Under the pieces are notes generated by a model that saw nothing but the letters and a program-made list of their open reading frames with translations, ran no database searches and was not told the origin of the DNA. A stretch of DNA of 8,529 bases from Sulfurimonas sp. GTDB taxonomy: Bacteria > Campylobacterota > Campylobacteria > Campylobacterales > Sulfurimonadaceae. The stretch lies in contig JAFLJZ010000191.1 of the NCBI GenBank assembly GCA_022712775.1, positions 1-8,529 on the forward strand, written 5' to 3'. How positions within the stretch are numbered: position 1 is the first letter of the stretch; each line of letters begins with the position of its first letter. Of the stretch, positions 5,742-8,529 are shown one piece after another. A program made the translations under genes and the position numbers.

Positions 5742-5742
5742 T
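5737..5742 (+). promoter_or_regulatory. Candidate -10 box directly before ATG 5749 (leaderless start?)
   Basis: TATACT ends 6 bases before the ATG, which puts the expected transcription start on or next to the start codon. No Shine-Dalgarno sequence is present in the bases before the ATG. Transcription from an upstream promoter remains possible. Confidence 0.35.
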
Positions 5743-5748
5743 ACTCTA

Positions 5749-5988
5749 ATGCAAATTGATGATTTATTTAATATCCTTCATAACTCTTTAGAGTCACTCA
5801 ACAATGGAAAGAAAATATCTTTAAAAGACATGTCTTCTTCTTTGGGTATCTCTATGAGAACTTATCAAGACTGGAAGCTTGGGCGCGCAAAACCACAAGC
5901 TGCTTCTATAGTTATGAAGATGTTGGGAAGATTAGATGATGATGAAATCATTAGAGCAGTACGAAAGATTAATAAGCTGAAGGATTAA
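5749..5988 (+). CDS. Small helix-turn-helix DNA-binding protein (XRE/Cro-like)
   Basis: The protein has 79 residues. Its core KKISLKDMSSSLGISMRTYQDWKLGRAKPQ (about 21-50) is a helix-turn-helix: the SSSLGIS turn, a recognition helix MRTYQDWKLG, and the R-x-x-P exit seen in XRE/Cro-type domains. A Lys/Arg-rich C-terminal helix (EIIRAVRKINKLKD) follows. It is small enough to be an operator-binding repressor acting as a dimer. The gene is 4 nt upstream of a second small gene and probably co-transcribed with it. The start has no ribosome-binding site but is the first ATG in a frame with good coding character. Phage origin, antitoxin and housekeeping regulator are all possible. Confidence 0.75.
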   Translation: MQIDDLFNILHNSLESLNNGKKISLKDMSSSLGISMRTYQDWKLGRAKPQAASIVMKMLGRLDDDEIIRAVRKINKLKD

Positions 5989-5992
5989 ATAG

Positions 5993-6226
5993 ATGAATAC
6001 ACTTACTAAAACTGAAAGAGATGCTCTTGATGATGTTTTTTTATCTATACAAGTTAACCATAGTAAAATAGAAAAAATCAAAGAAATATCAACTTTAATT
6101 ATTTCTATGAAAAGCAAAATTTCTATGCCTAAGCTTTATAAACAAGCTAAATATGGGATGAAAGGGACAAAGTTTTCACATTTCCTTGATTATCTTCATA
6201 AAAAGAAGAAAAATTTAAGCAAATAA
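5993..6226 (+). CDS. Small basic protein of unknown function
   Basis: The protein has 77 residues and no recognised family. It is mostly helical and very basic towards the end: SMPKLYKQAKYGMKGTKFSHFLDYLHKKKKNLSK. The first 35 residues (NTLTKTERDALDDVFLSIQ) form an amphipathic helix. The ribosome-binding site AGGA (5981-5984) lies inside the end of the HTH gene, 8 bases before ATG 5993, so the two genes form an operon. No signal peptide or membrane segment is seen. The basic tail would allow binding to nucleic acid or to the HTH partner. Both are inference. Confidence 0.65.
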   Translation: MNTLTKTERDALDDVFLSIQVNHSKIEKIKEISTLIISMKSKISMPKLYKQAKYGMKGTKFSHFLDYLHKKKKNLSK

Positions 6227-6265
6227 ATTATAAAGTGTTCACAGCTGAATTATTTCGTAACTGCC

Positions 6266-6286
6266 AACTACCTGATAGTTTATAAA
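6266..6286 (+). promoter_or_regulatory. Candidate HU promoter with an adjoining inverted repeat
   Basis: AACTA-5-TAGTT (6266-6280) abuts TATAAA (6281-6286), the best -10 candidate, 37 bp upstream of the HU ATG. The inverted repeat lies where a repressor would block polymerase. No -35 is evident. Confidence 0.35.
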
Positions 6287-6323
6287 TAATTTCGGAAATC
6301 TTTAAGAATCCAAGGGTATTTTT

Positions 6324-6608
6324 ATGAATAAAGCGCAATTCGTTGAATTAGTACAAGCAAGTGGTGAATATAAAACTAAAGTTGAAGCTGAAGCAGCAAT
6401 CAAAGCATTTACAGAAGCTGTAACTTCTGCATTAGTGAAAAAAGAAGATGTTTCTTTAGTTGGTTTTGGTAGCTTCACTGCTGCATTACAAAAAGGTAAA
6501 AGTGGTAAAGTTCCAGGAACTGATAAAACTTATACAACACAAGATAAAATGGTTCCTAAATTTAAAGCTGGTAAAGGTCTTAAAGACCGTGTTGCTGCTG
6601 GTAAATAG
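6324..6608 (+). CDS. hup: HU family DNA-binding protein
   Basis: This is a 94-residue nucleoid protein that binds and bends DNA as a dimer without strong sequence specificity. The N-terminal helices (MNKAQFVELVQASGEYKTK...) form the dimer core. LVGFGSFTAA (45-54) is the HU signature. The beta arm runs through GKSGKVPGTDKTYTT (58-72), with the DNA-intercalating Pro at 64, and closes with KMVPKFKAGKGLKDRV (75-90). Length and motifs fit a full-length protein. AAGGG (6312-6316) is a good ribosome-binding site. The gene has its own candidate promoter and a strong hairpin after the stop. Confidence 0.95.
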   Translation: MNKAQFVELVQASGEYKTKVEAEAAIKAFTEAVTSALVKKEDVSLVGFGSFTAALQKGKSGKVPGTDKTYTTQDKMVPKFKAGKGLKDRVAAGK

Positions 6609-6610
6609 TC

Positions 6611-6665
6611 CATTAATATTATCCGCATTTTTTGCGGATAATATCTAGTATCTCATTAATATTAT
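6611..6665 (+). repeat. 12-bp direct repeat flanking the hairpin; the second copy covers the next start codon
   Basis: CATTAATATTAT occurs at 6611-6622 and 6654-6665. The first copy is part of the hairpin's left arm. The second runs into the ATG at 6664, so the hairpin's right arm (ATAATAT, 6638-6644) could pair with either copy. Confidence 0.6.
6616..6644 (+). terminator. Strong hairpin after hup (terminator or RNA 3'-end element)
   Basis: ATATTATCCGCA (6616-6627), loop TTTTT, TGCGGATAATAT (6633-6644): a perfect 12-bp stem. No T-run follows, so termination may be incomplete and readthrough into the next gene is possible. Confidence 0.65.
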
Positions 6666-8091
6666 GAAACTTCCTTTCTTTCAATCTCTCTTTAACAAAC
6701 ATAACACTAAAACCTTAGAATTACCAGAATCACTTTTAGTAAAAAAGTTAAAAGAAGTTGCATCACAACATAGTCTTCCCATTTTTGAAAACATCACAAT
6801 CTACCATCATAATCAAAGTTTTTTTATCCCACTTATCATTGCAGATGAAACGAGAGGAATATTTTTGTTTGAATACAAAGATTGGTCTTATGATGATTTA
6901 AAAAATGCGAAAATAGAAAAAGCTTCAAAACAAACGGCATCGAAGAATAATCTTGCTTTTGAAAAATCACATGATATCATCAAAAGAAAGTTTAATGAAC
7001 TTACACATAACGATGGCGTTCCAATTTTCAATTATCTACTTATGGAAAATCTAAATAGTGATCAGTATGAGCATTTAAACAGTTCCTTTCATGAACTTTT
7101 ACCAGAAGAAAAGGTTATGTTTAACGATTCATCACAAGATTCAATCTTTGACAAGATTCTCTATAGTGCGAGAACATACAACTTACCAAATACTGATACA
7201 ATCATGTCAACACTGCTTATCCAATACGCAATACTAGATTCTAAAAAAAACATTCATTTTGCCTCACAAGAACAAAGAGAGTTTATTAACGCTAAGCTTG
7301 CTCCTGTTAGTATTTTACAAGCACCTCCAGGTTCAGGTAAAACAAGTTCTATTTTATTAAAAGCAATTTTGCAAAAGCTAAAAAATCCGCATGTAAACAT
7401 CGCTATCATTAAGCCTAGTAACCTAGCCTGCGATATCCTGAAAAAACAACTTTTAAATAGTATCGAAAATGCTATAGTTGAAGTTGATCCTATGTCCATA
7501 CACATTCTGACACCAAGTGATTTTATCGATAATGTACCTAAAAATGTTGATTTAATTATTTGTGATGATTCTTGGAGTTATTCTGATAAGTTTCTCCAAG
7601 ATCTTAAAGTATTACAATCTAAAAAGCACTTAATTATTGTCCAAGATTCCTACATAGATTCAGAAGAAAATATCTTTACTAAAAATTTTAAAAATAAAAC
7701 TAAAGATATAACATACCATAAAGCAAACCAACATGCAAAAGCACTTCAAACAATTGTATCACTTCTTTTAAAACACAATGCGCAAGATATTTTAGTTGTT
7801 AGTAAAAATACAAGCAGAATAAAGCTCAAAGATGACTTACGCGATTTCATTAAAGAAACTCCTATTCTCCTCTATGCTCACGAGAACTTAATCGAACAAA
7901 ATTTAGATAATCTCTTGTTGGCAACCTATGAAGATATAGCTTCTATGGATAGGGAATTTGTGATTCTTATGGACATAGATAGTGTAGATATAAAAAAACT
8001 ACACTACGCATATCATTTATGTAGCAAAAGTGTTTATATACTGTATGATGGCGAATCAAAAAATCTTGATTTACTTAAGGACGGACATTGA
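6664..8091 (+). CDS. NERD-like plus SF1-helicase-like protein with degenerate motifs
   Basis: The 475-residue cytosolic protein has two parts. The N-terminal region (about 38-75) ends in [14 protein letters not shown], which resembles the core of the NERD/restriction-endonuclease fold with Asp61, Glu70 and Lys72 in the D...E-x-K arrangement. From 198 it resembles a UvrD/Rep-type SF1 helicase: a Q-motif-like ASQEQREFI, Walker [10 protein letters not shown] (220-228), motif Ia [14 protein letters not shown], motif [11 protein letters not shown] (296-304), and a late segment [18 protein letters not shown] (447-464) where motif VI would be. Motif II has Asp-Asp instead of Asp-Glu, and the motif VI position lacks the arginine finger (LCSK where TRAK is usual), so it may bind ATP without normal helicase cycling. 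No ribosome-binding site precedes the ATG. It overlaps msrB by 4 nt. DNA repair or defence are possible roles; neither is shown. Confidence 0.65.
   Translation: MKLPFFQSLFNKHNTKTLELPESLLVKKLKEVASQHSLPIFENITIYHHNQSFFIPLIIADETRGIFLFEYKDWSYDDLKNAKIEKASKQTASKNNLAFEKSHDIIKRKFNELTHNDGVPIFNYLLMENLNSDQYEHLNSSFHELLPEEKVMFNDSSQDSIFDKILYSARTYNLPNTDTIMSTLLIQYAILDSKKNIHFASQEQREFINAKLAPVSILQAPPGSGKTSSILLKAILQKLKNPHVNIAIIKPSNLACDILKKQLLNSIENAIVEVDPMSIHILTPSDFIDNVPKNVDLIICDDSWSYSDKFLQDLKVLQSKKHLIIVQDSYIDSEENIFTKNFKNKTKDITYHKANQHAKALQTIVSLLLKHNAQDILVVSKNTSRIKLKDDLRDFIKETPILLYAHENLIEQNLDNLLLATYEDIASMDREFVILMDIDSVDIKKLHYAYHLCSKSVYILYDGESKNLDLLKDGH
8077..8081 (+). promoter_or_regulatory. Ribosome-binding site that fixes the TTG start of msrB
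   Basis: AAGGA lies six bases before TTG 8088, inside the last codons of the upstream gene. The first in-frame ATG (8340-8342) lies inside the domain, past its first zinc cysteine pair, so the TTG is the credible start. Confidence 0.75.
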
Positions 8092-8477
8092 AAGTAACAA
8101 AAACGGCTAAAGAGTGGCAAGAGCAACTCTCTGAGGAAGAATTTCATGTATGTAGACAAAGTGGAACTGAAGCACCTTTTTCTGGAAAATATTATAACAA
8201 TAAAGAAAATGGAACATACGACTGTATTTGTTGTGGATCTCCACTTTTCACATCTGAGACAAAGTTTGATTCTGGAACTGGCTGGCCAAGTTATTATGAA
8301 ACTGTTGAAGATTCTGTACGCGAGATCAAAGATCAGATGCATGGAATGATGCGTGTAGAAGTACGTTGTGCATCATGTGATTCTCATCTAGGTCATGTAT
8401 TTCCTGATGGTCCAGAGCCAACAGGACAAAGATATTGTATCAATTCAGTATCTTTACAATTTAAAGGAGAAAATTAA
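8088..8477 (+). CDS. msrB: Peptide-methionine (R)-S-oxide reductase MsrB
   Basis: The protein reduces methionine-R-sulfoxide in oxidised proteins, using thioredoxin or a similar donor. The 129 residues are a complete single-domain cytosolic MsrB. Two CxxC pairs for structural zinc are present (CICC Cys46/Cys49; CASC Cys94/Cys97). The family signatures [11 protein letters not shown] (60-70) and [10 protein letters not shown] (100-109) are visible, and the catalytic Cys117 sits in RYCINSVSL. No MsrA domain is fused. The TTG start overlaps the upstream TGA (TTGA), which indicates translational coupling with the helicase-like gene. Confidence 0.95.
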   Translation: MKVTKTAKEWQEQLSEEEFHVCRQSGTEAPFSGKYYNNKENGTYDCICCGSPLFTSETKFDSGTGWPSYYETVEDSVREIKDQMHGMMRVEVRCASCDSHLGHVFPDGPEPTGQRYCINSVSLQFKGEN

Positions 8478-8528
8478 ATGATAAGAATTAAAATTCAATA
8501 CAGGGAGGCACTAAATGCCGACTCTTAA
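8478..8528 (+). CDS. Possible 16-codon leader frame after msrB
   Basis: ATG 8478 directly follows the msrB stop and reads MIRIKIQYREALNADS, stopping at 8526-8528. AAAGGAG (8463-8469) lies at a usable distance upstream. It overlaps the next gene's start and may only be reinitiation noise. Confidence 0.2.
   Translation: MIRIKIQYREALNADS
8503..8508 (+). promoter_or_regulatory. Strong ribosome-binding site before ATG 8515
   Basis: GGGAGG, six bases before the ATG, is the strongest ribosome-binding site in the window and supports a real gene starting at 8515. Confidence 0.7.
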
Positions 8529-8529
8529 A
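8515..8529 (+). CDS. Start of a further gene (runs off the window)
   Basis: Only MPTLK is visible, after a very good ribosome-binding site and 37 bp past the msrB stop. It is likely in the same operon. The product cannot be named from five residues. Confidence 0.5.

Larger units (their letters stand above)
5532..5748. other. Very AT-rich intergenic regulatory region
   Basis: No gene is seen on either strand. It holds the palindrome TTTGTACAAA (5584-5593), a TATAAT (5613-5618) without a well-placed -35, several TTATAT/ATTATA runs (about 5631-5710) likely to be curved or easily melted, and a GTATA...TATAC inverted repeat (5715-5741) next to the following gene. No good terminator hairpin follows the DUF342-like gene. 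Confidence 0.5.

Noticed and set aside
5532..5748. Replication origin or dif site in the AT-rich gap
   Set aside because: No DnaA-box cluster and no recognisable Xer recombination site was found. Low GC alone is not enough.
8034..8342. Minus-strand frame opposite msrB
   Set aside because: It lies opposite a complete MsrB with all catalytic residues and has no ribosome-binding site or family resemblance.
1..8529. CRISPR array or tRNA/rRNA genes
   Set aside because: No regularly spaced repeats and no tRNA- or rRNA-like conserved segments were seen on either strand.

Overview
The window is AT-rich and has compact operons with short gaps. It looks like a Campylobacterota (Epsilonproteobacteria) chromosome, probably a Sulfurimonas/Arcobacter-type organism. 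The basis is protein style (HU, class II aldolase, a DUF342-like protein, an IS3 element with Lys/Ile/Asn-rich transposase). The genus is inference.

Layout. (1) 1-1180: right part of an IS3-family insertion sequence, with the end of orfA, the DDE transposase orfB and a probable right inverted repeat ending in CA. A 17-codon open tail after the junction may be the end of the interrupted gene. (2) 1234-2268: decayed accessory DNA. It holds no intact gene on the plus strand, an inverted repeat, a GC-richer patch that can fold into a long stem, and on the minus strand a broken gene whose C-terminal half resembles phage-type Barnase/EndoU/ColicinE5-D/RelE-like nuclease domains. (3) 2269-3348 (minus): intact class II fructose-bisphosphate aldolase, whose stop codon is the loop of its own terminator hairpin. 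(4) 3454-5531 (plus): a tight three-gene cassette, transcribed divergently from the aldolase. It encodes a degenerate class III nucleotide-cyclase-like domain, a protein with an N-terminal helix-turn-helix-like segment and coiled coil, and a short DUF342/FapA-like beta-helix protein with coiled coil. (5) 5532-5748: very AT-rich intergenic DNA ending in a possible leaderless promoter. (6) 5749-6226: two small genes, a compact HTH protein and a basic unknown. (7) 6324-6608: an HU protein with a strong hairpin after it. (8) 6664-8477: a NERD-like/SF1-helicase-like protein with degraded catalytic motifs, overlapping by 4 nt an MsrB methionine sulfoxide reductase that starts at TTG. The next gene begins at 8515 behind a very strong ribosome-binding site and leaves the window.

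The aldolase, HU and MsrB are ordinary core genes. The parts most likely to be undescribed are the 3454-5531 cassette, which pairs a signalling-type fold lacking its catalytic signature with a probable scaffold protein, and the degenerate NERD-helicase-like protein at 6664. Every function given for those genes is inferred from motifs read by eye, without database search.
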